Positions 12,711 through 23,830 of a stretch of DNA of 64,000 nucleotides are shown piece after piece (the first letter of the stretch is position 1; every line of letters starts with the position of its first letter). The position numbers were made by a program, and so were the translations under genes. Where the stretch lies: NCBI GenBank assembly GCA_963573305.1, contig OY754327.1, positions 186,876,386 through 186,940,385 of the forward strand, read 5' to 3'. The notes below the pieces were generated by a model that was given only the letters and a program-made list of their open reading frames with translations, did no database searches and had not been told where the DNA came from. The DNA is from Pyrrhosoma nymphula. Taxonomy: Eukaryota; Arthropoda; Insecta; Odonata; Coenagrionidae.

Positions 12711-13312
12711 TCTAGTGATGGAAACCCGATTTTTCGAGCAATCGATTTTTAATCGAAATAAAAAGCTCGACATTTCAACAAAAATCAAAATTTGAAACAA
12801 AAGATCGAGAAATCGAAAAAATCGACCGTTATTTTTGAAAAAAATTCAGTTGGTACAAAAACATGTTTATTATTCATTCGAAAAAGTCTCATAATGCATA
12901 TTTGAGTAGTATAAAAATCCCTAAAAATGAACTTAGAATACATTCTTGAATTATTTGTGGTAAAAATTTACAAATGCACGCACATTAAAGTTTGGGGGTC
13001 ACCGCTGGGAACCATTCGGCTTCATTAAAATTTTTTAGAAAGATCAACAGATTGAGATACTTTCTTGATAATCTAGATGGGTGCCTTTCCAATTTTACCG
13101 GCCTTACAAAAAAGTCTTTCACATGGGACGGATGACGTTATCATACTCAGCACTCTGATCGCGAAACGGTACGAAATGGTCAAGATCGAAGTTGAAAAAT
13201 CGAGTTTGGATCGAAACTCGTAGATCATGGCTCGATCTCGATTTCCTCGATCTTTGACTATTAAAACTCGATTTTCGATTTTAATCGAAATCGATTTTTC
13301 CATCACTATGCA
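12711..13312. mobile_element. hAT-type deletion derivative (about 0.6 kb)
   Basis: The left end reads TAGTGATGGAAA (from 12713) and the right end TTTCCATCACTA (to 13308), a terminal inverted repeat. Both subterminal regions are rich in TCGATTTTTAATCGAA-type words. The interior holds an antisense piece of the hAT C-terminal dimerisation domain (separate entry). The octamers outside are TGCGCGAG (12703-12710) and TGCACGAC (13309-13316), identical at 6 of 8 positions. This fits an aged 8-bp hAT target duplication if two extra bases are allowed on the left. Confidence 0.7.
13073..13180 (-). pseudogene. hAT transposase C-terminal (hATC) fragment
   Basis: The minus-strand translation contains RVLSMITSSVPCERLFCKAG followed by KIGKAPI. 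It matches the well known hATC signature, in which a TS-P-ERLFS-AG core follows a short helix. Only this last part of a transposase is left. The RNase H-like catalytic core and the BED zinc finger are absent. It lies inside the 12711-13312 inverted-repeat unit and supports the hAT assignment of that unit. Confidence 0.7.
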
Positions 13313-14542
13313 CGACCCACCGCACCACCACTGGTCACCCTTGCAAAAAAGGCATCCCCTCGACGATTCGACCGGAGAAAAGCACCCTCCTCCTCCTCCG
13401 GCCACACCCGTTCCTCCGCCGGAACATCCAATCCAAAGCACACTTGGCGGTTGGTGCATCCAACCCCTGCCACCCACCCATTCAACTCCTCACTTCCCCC
13501 AACCCACTCCCGATCGGATTACTTCCCCCCTCCCCCTCCCCTGGGGGGTTATTTTGTCACTTTAGTGAGAATACGTCATAAAATGTTACTTTTTCGTTGT
13601 TCAACTCCGCCACCCAGGCAGCGTGACCATCTTCGGATCTCAAGCGGTGAACTGCCGGTCATGTGCTGGTCTTTTACACGATTCTTCCGCTCTGATCCGT
13701 ATCTTTCGACTCTTGATCCGCTTCATTATCTCCGCCTGACATTAGTTCCATCTCACCTGTCATAAAGAACGTGACATGGAGCCACCATCTTTTCCACTTG
13801 AAGTTTGAGTTGGAAAATAAACAAGGGCGCTAAAGATACAAACGATTTTAAATCGTATTGTTGTAATTTGCACAACACGAAGAACCTCAGCATTTTCAAC
13901 TTCAGTATGTTTTGTTTGAAATGCTTATGTTATTATTAGCTTGAATTATCTGTGTATATATTTCGTATCAGTATTTCCCAAACAATGTTGCTGATACCTT
14001 TGTTTTCGTGTGCCTATCCGCCAGTGTATGGAGAATGGAATTCAGTTAATTATACCATAATTTCATAATTTTAACGAATATTGCCTTAAAATCTACGTTC
14101 TTGGTAGATATTTCCCGTGCTTGTGAATCGAACACTAATTAGATGCACTTAATTGTTTTAAATATTGAGTGATCGCTTACATGTCGATTGTAGTTTTGAC
14201 TGTATTTACATCTTCGTGGTATGTACAGTGTAACATATATCTTCCGTAAGATGTTGAGCAATCTGGGTATTCGCTAGTCTCGGCATATATTATTTGATAT
14301 AAGGTAATTGAAGCTTGGACAATTTACGAACCGTTCGTGAGCCGATCATTAAGAGAGGGAAACGGATATCCCGCCTTTCCACTAAGAGTCACTAAAAAGG
14401 TGAGATTACAAAATACCCCCCCTGAACGCGAAAGAGCACTCTCCAAGCCACAGCACCGCCATTTCGGGACATTTTCCTAGGGAGGGACGTTCACTTTCTG
14501 TATATCGCCAAAGTGGCAACATTCAGCAAGTAGTACATCATC
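13313..14542. other. Intergenic, C-rich then AT-rich
   Basis: Positions 13380-13560 are C-rich with proline-rich pseudo-frames. From 13760 the DNA is AT-rich and featureless. Confidence 0.4.
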
Positions 14543-14605
14543 GAAAATGACCAGAGATTTGAACCCGGGTCTGCTACAAGCCATTTGAACCCATAAGCCA
14601 CTTCA
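14543..14605 (-). repeat. tRNA-like SINE head (fragment)
   Basis: On the minus strand, AGTGGCTTATGGG (an A-box-like start) is followed about 35 bases later by GGGTTCAAATC, a good match to the pol III B-box GGTTCRANNCC. No complete cloverleaf can be drawn, so this is read as a tRNA-derived SINE fragment, not a tRNA gene. Confidence 0.4.
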
Positions 14606-15104
14606 CATCTGAGAAATCAATAGTTCAATTCTTGGTCAAGTAAAATAATTATTTCAAGGCCCTCTATTAGAGGTTAAATCTTTTCACCCTTGCGGGCGAC
14701 TGCGAACCGCATCATTTGCACTTTTTCCGCAATGATTTGTATGATTCGTCCTTTTGACCGCCCCCCCCCCCCACCCCCCTCCTCGCCCTTCTGATACCCC
14801 CACGCGGAAATATTTGCGCAGGGGGTCATTTTACATTCCACTGTTGATTGACAATTGGCGAGATTCATTACAGCTGGGTCCTAGATGCTTTCCTCTAATA
14901 GCCGGCGGTGGGCAATGAAGCAGTTGCATTTCATATGTAATGTATTCCATTTAGATGAGAGTCCAGCGATACACAATGGATTATATAGGACTGCTTGCCT
15001 TAGACAATCGTCCTGTTTTTTCCGGATAGAACATATCGCCCGACTGCTCCTTGATTTAGTTTTTAGCTGTTTCTATCCCTCTACCTCTCCACCCATCCCT
15101 ATAC
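14606..15104. other. Intergenic with a C homopolymer run
   Basis: Poly-C and C-rich sequence at 14760-14785. Otherwise nothing was recognised. Confidence 0.4.
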
Positions 15105-15611
15105 TGACAAGTTATAAAAATCTCCAATAGCCATGAAAATTGGCACCACTCGTCAAAATTACACCACAATTGCTGTGTTGGTTTGCGGGAAAAAAGGGCA
15201 ATTCCACGGGAGTGACCAACCACAACACTTTCGACCAGAAAACCCTATTGTGGTGGTTTACGGGAATGTTACTTCCTCGCCAGTGACAACCACAGACACA
15301 CACACACAACCCAACTAGGGATCCTTCGCTAGGGCTAATGGGACCCCGCTAAGGATGCCTGGGTTATGAACACAAACACACTCACAAGCAGTCAAGAAAT
15401 CACTCACTAACACACTCAAACGGGCCCAACATCTGGGAGACTCTAGCTCAAATGAGCGTAGTCAAAAAACGGGACAAAAAAGAACAAGAAAAGACTAGGG
15501 TGTGCGTCGAATACGCGTATTTCGTCTAAACCAACACAGCATTTGTTGTATAATTTTGACGAGTGGTGCCAATTTATTATTACGGCCATTGGAGATTTTT
15601 ATAACTTGTCA
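15105..15611. mobile_element. MITE with about 80-bp terminal inverted repeats
   Basis: The left arm (15105-about 15187) starts TGACAAGTTATAAAAATCTC. The right arm (about 15527-15611) is its reverse complement, ending in ATAACTTGTCA. Within the arms, further matching blocks are TTGGCACCACTCGTCAAAAT and TGCTGTGTTGGTTT, so the arms agree over about 80 bases apart from small indels. The centre is CA-rich and non-coding. No transposase or clear target duplication was seen, so the superfamily cannot be named. Confidence 0.85.
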
Positions 15612-16094
15612 CTTTAAGAGGCCGTAGAGCTCACGTTCCCAACACCTGTATACTGTTTTTTTATTTTAGGATGTTTGTTCTCATCCAAAGATTTTTTATA
15701 CATTATTTCTGAGGGTATGTACTCTCGTTTACCCCTCTTTAATCTGCATTATTATCAATACATTTGACTTTACATTTTAATACATCTATTAAATTAACTT
15801 TTTATATTCATGAGACTTAATGCAATTGCGATTTAGATTTAAATTGTGCATTCATCTGATTTTACGTGGATAGATGCCAGCACATGAGGCGATCGCGTTC
15901 TCTTCTTTCGTTCGTCGTCTTCTTCTCCTTTCTTTCTCCGACACTGCTCTTCTCCTTTTTCTACGAGATCTTCATTCTTCTTTTGGGACTGCTTCTTTCT
16001 TCGGCCCTTGTCTCCTCCTTTCGCCGAGGTCTTCTTTCATACCTTAATTCATTTCTTCTCCCTCTTCTTCCTGTCCTTTTTGTTACCACTGTGA
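15612..16094. other. Intergenic with pyrimidine-rich tract
   Basis: Positions 15895-16090 are a CT-rich strand-asymmetric tract just beyond the 3' end of the R1-like LINE reading frame. It could belong to that LINE's 3' end. No other signal. Confidence 0.4.
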
Positions 16095-16820
16095 TCAGTG
16101 GTCTTCTTGGGGCGTGATGCATAGTCTCTCCAGTTCTTTGAACCTCCCATTTTTCAGGCAGAAGGTTATTAGATCCTTACAGGTTTCGGATCTGACTTCC
16201 ATTTCTAAACTCAGTTTAGCTCGCCATGTCTCAAAGCGGATGCACCTCTCAATACGATGCCTAAAGGAATCTTCTTCATCACATTCATTGCATTTTCCAT
16301 CCTGACTTTTTCCAATCTTCTTAATATATTCTTTGCATTCTCCGTGGCCATATATTACTTGAGCCACAGCTCTTGTATGCTTAACCTTTAATTTATTCCT
16401 TTTCAGAATGCTTGGGAAGAGTTCAAAGGTGTGCCGTCCTTTGGTAGAGGCTTTCCACTCTTCATCCCATTTCAATTCCGTAATTTCCCGTATTTTCTTT
16501 TTGAAGATGCTGATCCTCGGGCATTCTTCAGTGGTGGTTTTTACTCCTAAATAACTTGTTCCATTGGTTGTTTTATATTCTAAACGTGCTTTCTTTTCCA
16601 TCACTATGTATTTTAGTGGCGGTTCAAGTGATATTACTGCCAATGCGTCTGAACTTACGGTTGAGTAGCAATGGGTTACCGGAATCAGGCAGGATCTCTG
16701 GCCTTCCAGTAATTTTCTATTCATTCTGCTAAGAGGTGCCCTGTCCCCCCAAACTGTACTTCCATGCATCGCTTTGGGTTTTACCACGCCATTGTACACT
16801 TGGTGCATTGATTTATTACC
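16095..16820 (-). pseudogene. R1-clade LINE ORF2, C-terminal part (3' segment of a split element)
   Basis: The minus-strand frame of 237 codons starts with YNGVVKPKAMHGSTVWGDRA, the post-RT thumb pattern. It continues with the QRSCLIPVTHCYSTVSSDAL block that is highly characteristic of R1-type LINE proteins, and with WKASTKGRHTFELFPSIL. Near its end is a zinc-knuckle C-x2-C-x7-H-x4-C (CNECDEEDSFRHRIERC), the usual C-terminal CCHC of this clade. The upstream half lies at 20615-21020. Joining 16820 to 20615 restores the reading frame, so a 3.8-kb element has inserted between the two. The ORF segment is open across this half. Confidence 0.9.
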
Positions 16821-17182
16821 GTACTATCACTTTCAAAAGTCGGTCCACGCGGTGAGCGCGGCCAACTTCGCATGTCGCTGAATTCGAACTTCGGGTATTG
16901 CCTATACATTCAGCGACTACCAAGGGCCAACTTGACTCATTTCCACTCAACTATGGAGACCCTCGTATGACCTTCTCCCGCTATCGCTGACCAGCCAACT
17001 CCCCCGACTCCAAGTGGTAGGCAACGGTAGGCGGAGAATGCAAAAGGGAAAGGCGTTAGGTGTTTTTCACTCTTACGAGTAGCGGGCTTAATTGTATTCT
17101 TGATAAATCGAGGAAATGGATCGGCGAACCGACTGCCACAAAGCAATTTTTTTAGGATAATTCTCGACTTTGCGTTTTACCC

Positions 17183-17415
17183 TGGACAGCTAACACCCCG
17201 GACCTTTCTCCTATTGAGAATGCGTAGGGTAACATTGTGAATGAGTGGCATTACGACGGAGAAAGAACCGAGTAAAACTTTATAAGTCTATATACGTGAT
17301 GTTTGGAATTCTTTAAGTCAACGTCCCCGTGTAATAGAACATCTGGTTGGGTCTATGCAGTCACGATTACGATCTGCAACTGAAAATTATGTCGATATTA
17401 CGAAATATTTAAGTT
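17183..17415 (+). pseudogene. Tc1/mariner-type transposase C-terminal fragment
   Basis: The plus strand reads WTANTPDLSPIEN, the conserved block around the third catalytic acidic residue of Tc1/mariner DDE transposases, where N-PDL-PIEN-WG is typical. A stop replaces the next tryptophan. A frameshift leads to DVWNSLSQRPRVIEHLVGSM and then QSRLRSATEN, matching the usual last helices. At least two further stops interrupt the frame. The fragment reads away from the left terminus of the 3.8-kb element and lacks its N-terminal two thirds. It may be nested junk or the decayed enzyme of the host element. Confidence 0.7.
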
Positions 17416-17419
17416 GTTC

Positions 17420-19685
17420 TCTGATGAATGAACATTTTGTTTTAGATTTCTGTTACCACAAGTAATATACTACAAATGACTATCCCAAATTATCTAGTAC
17501 ACTTTTCTTCCTAACCTTATCAAATATTGGCTCATTCCCATTCATTTTCGCTGCAAAATGAACGCCAACTTTAAGTTTAAACCACAACTTCTATTTCGTT
17601 CGAATCTATTCTAAATAACGAGAACATTTTTCATGTTGCTTATTTGAAAATCTTATCTTTTATATATGAGCAGTTTTTCATCGTAGGCATTTTTAAATGG
17701 AGTGCATATCTTCTCTGAGAGCAAGAAATCAATTAAGTTATATCTCCACTGAAGGAAAACTCATTCAAAAATGACCGCATTCATTTCTGATAAATTACAA
17801 TCCACTTTTTGTAGCTTCATTCGCCATAGTAATTAATATTATCCTAATTAGGTTTTTATCCTTTTTAGATAATATCGTAAAGTATTATTTTCAGTAATGA
17901 TTTGTTGATGAAATAGGTATGACTTCGCTTTGCGTATTTAGAAATCAGCTTCGAGCGGCGTTACACCGAAGGCATGTTTCAATGTTAATTTTGCTCTTTA
18001 GTCTGTAATTCGTCATACATTGTTTTTGTTGGTCTGTTAAATGCACTGCGACTGTGTTTAGGAAGTTTATAAAAAACAAAAAGATTCATTCACTGCAAGT
18101 ATATCCATTACTCAGCTCTCCGTTCCTGAACGAACCTATAATTTATAGAAGCTATGTTCACTATGGTGGCAATATATTCTGAAGATGTCGTAAAACTCCA
18201 CTGACCTCTCTGACTATGGAATCTATCAGTCACGTAATGGGGGATGCTAGCTAAAGAAATTTTTGTGAAATCCAAGGTAACAAACGCACGACGTCATTTT
18301 AATTAGGTAGCTATTTAAATGCTCCTTTGGACGAGATTTTTTCACTGCACAGCGCAAAACCTACACTTTCACGCGCACTGACGAAAAATGAGCTGCTGAA
18401 GAGATATCAGGGACTCTAAACTGTTTAAATATGTCAATCCTTAAGCATAAATAGATTGGTTTGATAAATCAATATATCCAATTGCAAGGCAATCAATTAA
18501 TAAATTCAGTTTTAATACATTCTCGTAAAAGCAATGCCATACTGTGAAAAACATTGTGTGCCTCATTGTGAGAGTACTTAAAAGCTCAATGCCAAATTCA
18601 GTGCACTTGACTTCAGTCACAAAAAAGTTGTGATATTTTTGTGGTACAAATAATAGGCTTAGAGTTAACGTTTCCAGGCTTGGATTGTTTCCTTTCATTA
18701 TGCCCAGATTATGTTCAAAAATTAATTAAGTAGTGACCGATCACTAGTCATTACCTTGAGGGAAATTCGGAGTGAATATTGAATAAATCTCAACTCCCGA
18801 TTGCAAGAGAATGATCGGACTCCCATCAGTTACTCATCCCAGGTGAATACTCGGCGTTAATTTTTCCCTTATTGGTGTTTATGAAATTCTCAACGGTCTG
18901 TGTATCCAAGCAATATATTTTGCTACAGTTCAAAAATGGAAAATCGTTGCATCAGTAATTAATGTGTGCGCTGGAGGCTTTCCAAAACCTCCAAATTTTC
19001 GTTCCGATACTCTAATTAATAATATAAGTTTGAAAGCTATATCAATTGTTTTGTTCTTAAACTTTACTCAAAGGTGTCGTTTTAATTTACAGTGCAATAT
19101 CGTTTTAAATTTACTTTGCAATTATTGAGATAGAGTTGCACATTTATCATCACCACGTGTGTTTCGCTATTATAGATCTTTGCCCTTTCCCGTCGTTGAG
19201 TCATATCCCATCTATAGCACCTTAGGCAAAACCACGTTTTATTTGTGCTAAGTCTCTCGTATATCTCCTTTCGACTTTACTTTTATTTTTCTCTCCATCC
19301 TACTTGAAAACAGCGGAATTCCTATTCAAACACAATTCTTTAAATCCTCTGTAACACCTATCTCCATACATTAATTTATCCTTTACTGAATGACGTAGTT
19401 ATACTTCCCGGAAAGGTAACCCGTTTCCCCAGCTCAGAATTTTCCTCATTTTCCTTCATTTTGGACTGTTATTACTTTATAAACTTCATTACCTGCGCTT
19501 TATATGATAAATTCACATTCCACATATTACGCACCTTTTCACCTGCGAAATAGACATCGAGTCCCGTGGCTGACTGGCTGAATGAATCTTGGCCATCTGC
19601 AAATCTACCAAAATTAACAGCTAACCTGCTGCTTTCCTTCCCAATTTTATCCCTTTCCATACATTTATTACCTAATTCTCAGTGA
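17420..19685. other. Interior of the 3.8-kb element, nothing recognised
   Basis: AT-rich, stop-dense DNA in all frames. Nothing was recognised between the Tc1-like fragment and the antisense LINE RT. Confidence 0.4.
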
Positions 19686-19689
19686 CCAA

Positions 19690-20110
19690 TCGAAAATCAA
19701 TGGTAATACGAAATGGCCCGGCCTGAATCCTCTTCCAACATGTACCCATTCCAATTCGTCATTCATTACCCGTATACCGCTTCATTCCCGTGAGGTTTTA
19801 TAATTATGTGCCTAAACTTCCAGTGTAGTCCCTATTTCTGCAGTAATATTTATTATTTTCGTCCAGTGTACTCTGTCAAAAGTCTTCCAGCAGTCTAAGA
19901 AGCAAATAGAGACATAGTGGCTATTATCTATAAATAAATGTTAGAATACTCATCACCAGAAATGCGTTTCGCGTGCCGCTCTCTTTCCTTAACCCATACT
20001 GGTCTTCACCGAGGAAGTCTTCCGCCCTTTCCCCGATTTCATTTTAACAGCTATCTCAGCTATTTTTATTACGTGCGAAACAAAAATTCTTATCTCTTAA
20101 CATTATCTTT
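19690..20110 (-). pseudogene. LINE reverse transcriptase fragment (antisense, frameshifted)
   Basis: Successive minus-strand frames give GEDQYGLRKERGTRNAFLVM, then YVSICFLDCWKTFDRVHW, then HVGRGFRPGHFVLPLIF. These correspond to RT fingers/palm motifs usually seen as E-Q-GFRKGRGT-DAI, F-D-KAFDRV-W and G-RQGC-LSP-LF. The two middle blocks carry substitutions (WKTFDRVHW, GFRPGHFVLP), and frameshifts separate the blocks. The YADD region is not preserved. The motif style resembles family A. It is nested in the 3.8-kb TIR element, so it inserted after that element arose or was carried by it. Confidence 0.8.
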
Positions 20111-20336
20111 ATTTTTTCATTGTCGGGAAAGGTTTCCGTGCTGATTTTGCAACAGTGGATTTTGGCAACGTTTTTACTATAACTTTATAAATTACTAGTT
20201 TTCCTGCATGCAAACGAGGCTACTATCTGTCCCCTTTCCGCAGGACAAATGATTCTTGCCATGACGACCCATGTCATAAGGAGAGTACGGGAAATTATCG
20301 CCTTCTTTCTCCCACAAGAAATACCGGCCGAAGTCC

Positions 20337-20400
20337 TCCCACAAGAAAGTCCCAGCCGAAAACACTTCACGGGTTCTTCGGCTGGCGAATTCTTATGGGA
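20337..20400. repeat. Imperfect 24-bp hairpin next to a direct repeat
   Basis: Arm 20337-20360 and arm 20377-20400 are complementary at about 20 of 24 positions, with a perfect CCAGCCGAA/TTCGGCTGG core. The left arm is itself a second copy of the preceding CTCCCACAAGAAA... segment, which begins near 20309. Confidence 0.7.
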
Positions 20401-20614
20401 GTGGGGGTTGGGATTGTTTTGGCTATTCGTTGTCGGAGGGAGAAGGTCACGCGAGGTCTCTTAGCGAGTAAAAAACAAACTCAAGTTGTGCCTGTCGCAG
20501 CAGTAAAATTGGCCCCCAGAGGTCATGGAACGCGTATGCTATACGTGAAGCTCGATTTCAACAGAACACGGAGATGGTCGCGCTCACCGTGTGGACCGAC
20601 TTTTGAAAGTGATA

Positions 20615-21020
20615 GTACATGGAACGGCAGTATCTGCGTACGGCATGGATGATTTTCTTTATCTTCGCTGTCAAGCAGTTGACGTGTACTTGGAAACGAA
20701 GTTTCTCATCAATATAGACTCCTAAATATTTAAAACTGCTTGCCCGTTTTAGTTGTTTTCCATTCATTCTTATACTCGGATTTCGGCTGAGTTTCCCGCC
20801 GAAGACGACGAATTCGCTTTTGCTTGTTGAAAGTGTTACTTTGCACCTATGTGCCCATTTCTCCACCTTTTCCATGCAAGCTCTGGCCTTCCATCTCTTG
20901 ACGGGAGTTGGCTTTGATGAGGATAGCCGTGTCATCAGCATACGCAATCAGTTCGCAGTTTTCAGGGGTGTCGGTTTAACTCTCATTTGCTCAGCAACTT
21001 GAGAAACCGTCGGCCCTGCC
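20615..21020 (-). pseudogene. R1-clade LINE ORF2, reverse transcriptase part (5' segment of a split element)
   Basis: The minus strand carries the RT catalytic box ELIAYADDTAILIKANS, with YADD encoded at 20931-20942. A one-base shift then leads to ACMEKVEKWAHRCKVTLSTS and KSEFVVFGGK, followed by SFKYLGVYIDEKLRFQVHV and KKIIHAVRRYCRSMY. This is the palm-to-thumb transition of R1/Jockey-like RTs. The frame runs directly into NKSMHQVYNGVV at 16820 once the 3.8-kb insertion is removed. Upstream of about 21020 the frame is lost, so the element is 5' truncated or decayed. The YADD residues themselves are intact. Confidence 0.9.
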
Positions 21021-21119
21021 TATTATCTTTCCCCTCCCTGCCTCATTTAAGGCGGCGAACCGTGAAAAAGAAAGTTGGGTGTACTCATGACCACACGGGA
21101 AAAGTGTAAACTTCTATGG

Positions 21120-21280
21120 CGATATTCTGATAAATATAATACATAAAATATAATATATAATAAAATAAAAAACGATCGAAAATAATAAGAATCGAGACGA
21201 AAAAACTCCACCACTATGAATCGATCCTGGGACTTTCGGATACGTGGGACGACGACTCTAACCACTACGCCCTCTTACTC
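21120..21280 (-). repeat. tRNA-derived SINE (probable)
   Basis: The minus strand starts with GGGCGTAGTGGTTAGAG (A-box type). A B-box-like GGATCGATTC follows at 21218-21227. After that comes a T-rich, AT-only tail reaching about 21120. This layout is typical of tRNA-derived SINEs. No TSD was identified. Confidence 0.5.
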
Positions 21281-23689
21281 TGTTACGAAGAGGGCGTTCT
21301 CTTGAGTTTACATTCGGCATGCTAAGCGTGACGTGAGAAAAAGAGCGTGACGCCCAGAATCCGATGTACCGCCTGCAGAATTTTCTGTGCGTGGTGCGCC
21401 TGTAGAAGTTCACACTTCAAAAATTCCAGATATGTAATGACTTCTACCGTCAAGTAGAACAGGAAAAAGCATACACTCTCTCACCGGACTCAAGCCTTTA
21501 CTGACAACGGAGCGAAAGAAACGCAGGACTGCGAGAAGGTTTCTTCAGATAGCTGGTGCGATATAGATGTCACTCGACATTTCAAGTCTGATATAATTTA
21601 CTGGGGTGCTACGATCTCCTGGCAAATCAAATTCCATGCCAAGTCCACGACTAAAACTGCAAGAGAAAAAGAACCCTAGCTGCTCTCAAACGCTTCTTGA
21701 GTTCATTGTTCCCTATTCTATTTTTTGCACTACTAGTGAGTCCATGGGAGCAGAGCGACTGTCGGTAATTATTATAACCGATTGCATTACTGCATGTGAC
21801 GACTGAATGGGGGACAAGATATAAATCATTGAGAGGTAGATACTTGTAATTCATCAGTGAGAGGGGTACGGAAGCAGCGGAAACCCACGTTAGGAACTAT
21901 GGGTTCTCCACTATAAATCGGGCCATACTTAAAAACAACACTAAAAATAATCAATGTCTTATCAGTTATTGAATGTACTCAAAAGTTATGGACAGATTAG
22001 GAAATATTTTAGTATGGCGAAATATATTACAATTTTATCGCACTTAAAAAAGTAGTTCTCTGTTAAAACTTCCATGTTTTCTTTCTTATGAATGAAGAAA
22101 AATATTTAATGCTAAAATTTTCGACGAAATAATTAAAGATTTGTGACTTGGAATTTTCTTTATGAGCCATAGCCCAATGTCTTTACGACATTATATGTGT
22201 ATGAATGTATTAAGATGCATAAATATAAAACGATGAATCACAGAGTACGCATAAATTGATTCCACGTTCAGCTGGTGAATTTTACAAAGGAAAAGAACTA
22301 TAAAAACATTTAGTTAGCTGCAAACGGTACCTTTTCCTTGACCTAACTTTAGATTATTCATAAACTCGGATTGCAGAGCGTATTATCCTCTTAGACCTGA
22401 GTCTCAGTTCGATTGATGATATCATTTTAATTTTCATATTTCTGTTCGCGTCGTAAACTGTTTTCAACCGAAATATCACAAAAGCCTCTCCCGTTCAATG
22501 CGCTTCTTATTATAATACCGCTCTCTTCTTGAAGATTGGAGAGTGATAATCACGCAGGAAAGGTGCAGCGACGACTTTTGAAATCTTGAGGCGAACCCCA
22601 AATTTGGCGACCTAATTCCCACGTCTTCATTATGACGACGAAGGGATTTTTTCCCATTTTGCATATGATTGCTATTTTTTACTTGGACACACTATAGTTG
22701 TGGGATTACACAGTTGGGGAGATTGAAAGAAACTGTGTTTACCGCTCAAGGAAATGATGCGCCGTTATATTTTTTCGCATGTCAAGCATGCGAGGTTCAC
22801 GGCTTCATAACTAAAATCACTTTTATTTATTTATTAATACAATTTGTCAATTTATTTATTTATTTATTTACATATTCTTCAGTCAATGGTTATAAAGTTC
22901 TTGATTCCCTAGTAATGTGTTGACAGAAAAGAAAAAGATTGTTAGAGGAGGAGACATATTTGAGCTGTATGTATTTATTATCACAATAAAAATATTTTTG
23001 CCAGAGATAGAAAATTACAATTCATTGCTAGGCGACGTCAATTTCTCGTAAGAAGAGCCTCTATTATTGGAACATGGGAGTAAAGGAGAGTTCGCGAAGG
23101 TAAGAAATAAAATAGCAGCGAAAGTGGCCCCACTCGATTTCTGGTGTTTGTTTTGAAAGTATTAGTACTTATGTACATTTGCGGAGGAGGCTTGTCTTAA
23201 CCAACCAGCCAATAGCTATAGCGTACACACGAAGACAAGAAAAGAACAGAGCATTTAGAGAAAGACAAACTACAAAATAATTTAGCGCGGTATGATGAAA
23301 ATTGTTGCGAGAAATTAGAAGGCGGCTTAAGTGGAGAGATGGCGGAGTGCCTAAACGAAGGCAATAGGCCGCCGTGGTTGAGTGGAGAATTGTGAGTTCT
23401 GTGCCAAATAAGAGTGGAGCGAAGAGATGCATCTTTGGGGGAATGAAGTAAAACAGAAAGTGCAAGGTGCAGAAAAATAATGTGCAACAACATACGAAGA
23501 GAGAAAATTCACAATGTCATCGCTTAGAAGTTATCGTACGATGATTATTTAAAACTTAGTGCCCATTTTTCATCCAATATGATTACCCCAAACAGGATTA
23601 CATAAAATGACTCTTGCATGTAAATATTACTTACTTATTACCATTGATAGAATAATAATAACGAACAAAAAAAACCCTAGGAGTGCGAG
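21281..23689. other. Intergenic, nothing recognised
   Basis: AT-rich, stop-dense DNA. TTTA-type simple repeats occur at 22820-22870. The antisense frames at 23169-23493 show no recognisable domain. Confidence 0.4.
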
Positions 23690-23830
23690 GTGGCCCAGGG
23701 AAAGGAACTGGCCCCCCTACCCTGAATGTGTGAAATTCACACGCCTGTGGCTTAGTCAGGGGTGAGCTCTAGCCCCAACCATTCAAACGAACCTTCGGGT
23801 TGAATCACTGAGTGAGATTGATTTTTATTG
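23690..23830 (+). repeat. tRNA-like SINE head (tentative)
   Basis: GTGGCTTAGTCAGGGG (A-box like) and CGGGTTGAATCAC (B-box like) lie about 60 bases apart in a GC-richer block, and then an AT-rich stretch begins. The spacing and partial boxes suggest a SINE, but no cloverleaf or duplication was found. Confidence 0.35.

Larger units (their letters stand above)
16825..20614. mobile_element. 3.8-kb DNA element with 36-bp terminal inverted repeats, inserted in the R1-like LINE
   Basis: The left terminus (16825-16860) begins TATCACTTTCAAAAGTCGG. The right terminus (20579-20614) is its reverse complement at 35 of 36 positions. GTAC lies directly outside both ends (16821-16824 and 20615-20618), which gives a 4-bp GTAC target duplication. 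Because GTAC is palindromic, a 2-bp TA duplication with a longer inverted repeat fits equally well. Removing the element plus one duplication restores an open LINE reading frame, which defines the insertion cleanly. Inside are a Tc1/mariner-like C-terminal fragment (17183-17415) and an antisense LINE RT (19690-20110). No intact transposase was recognised. Confidence 0.85.
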
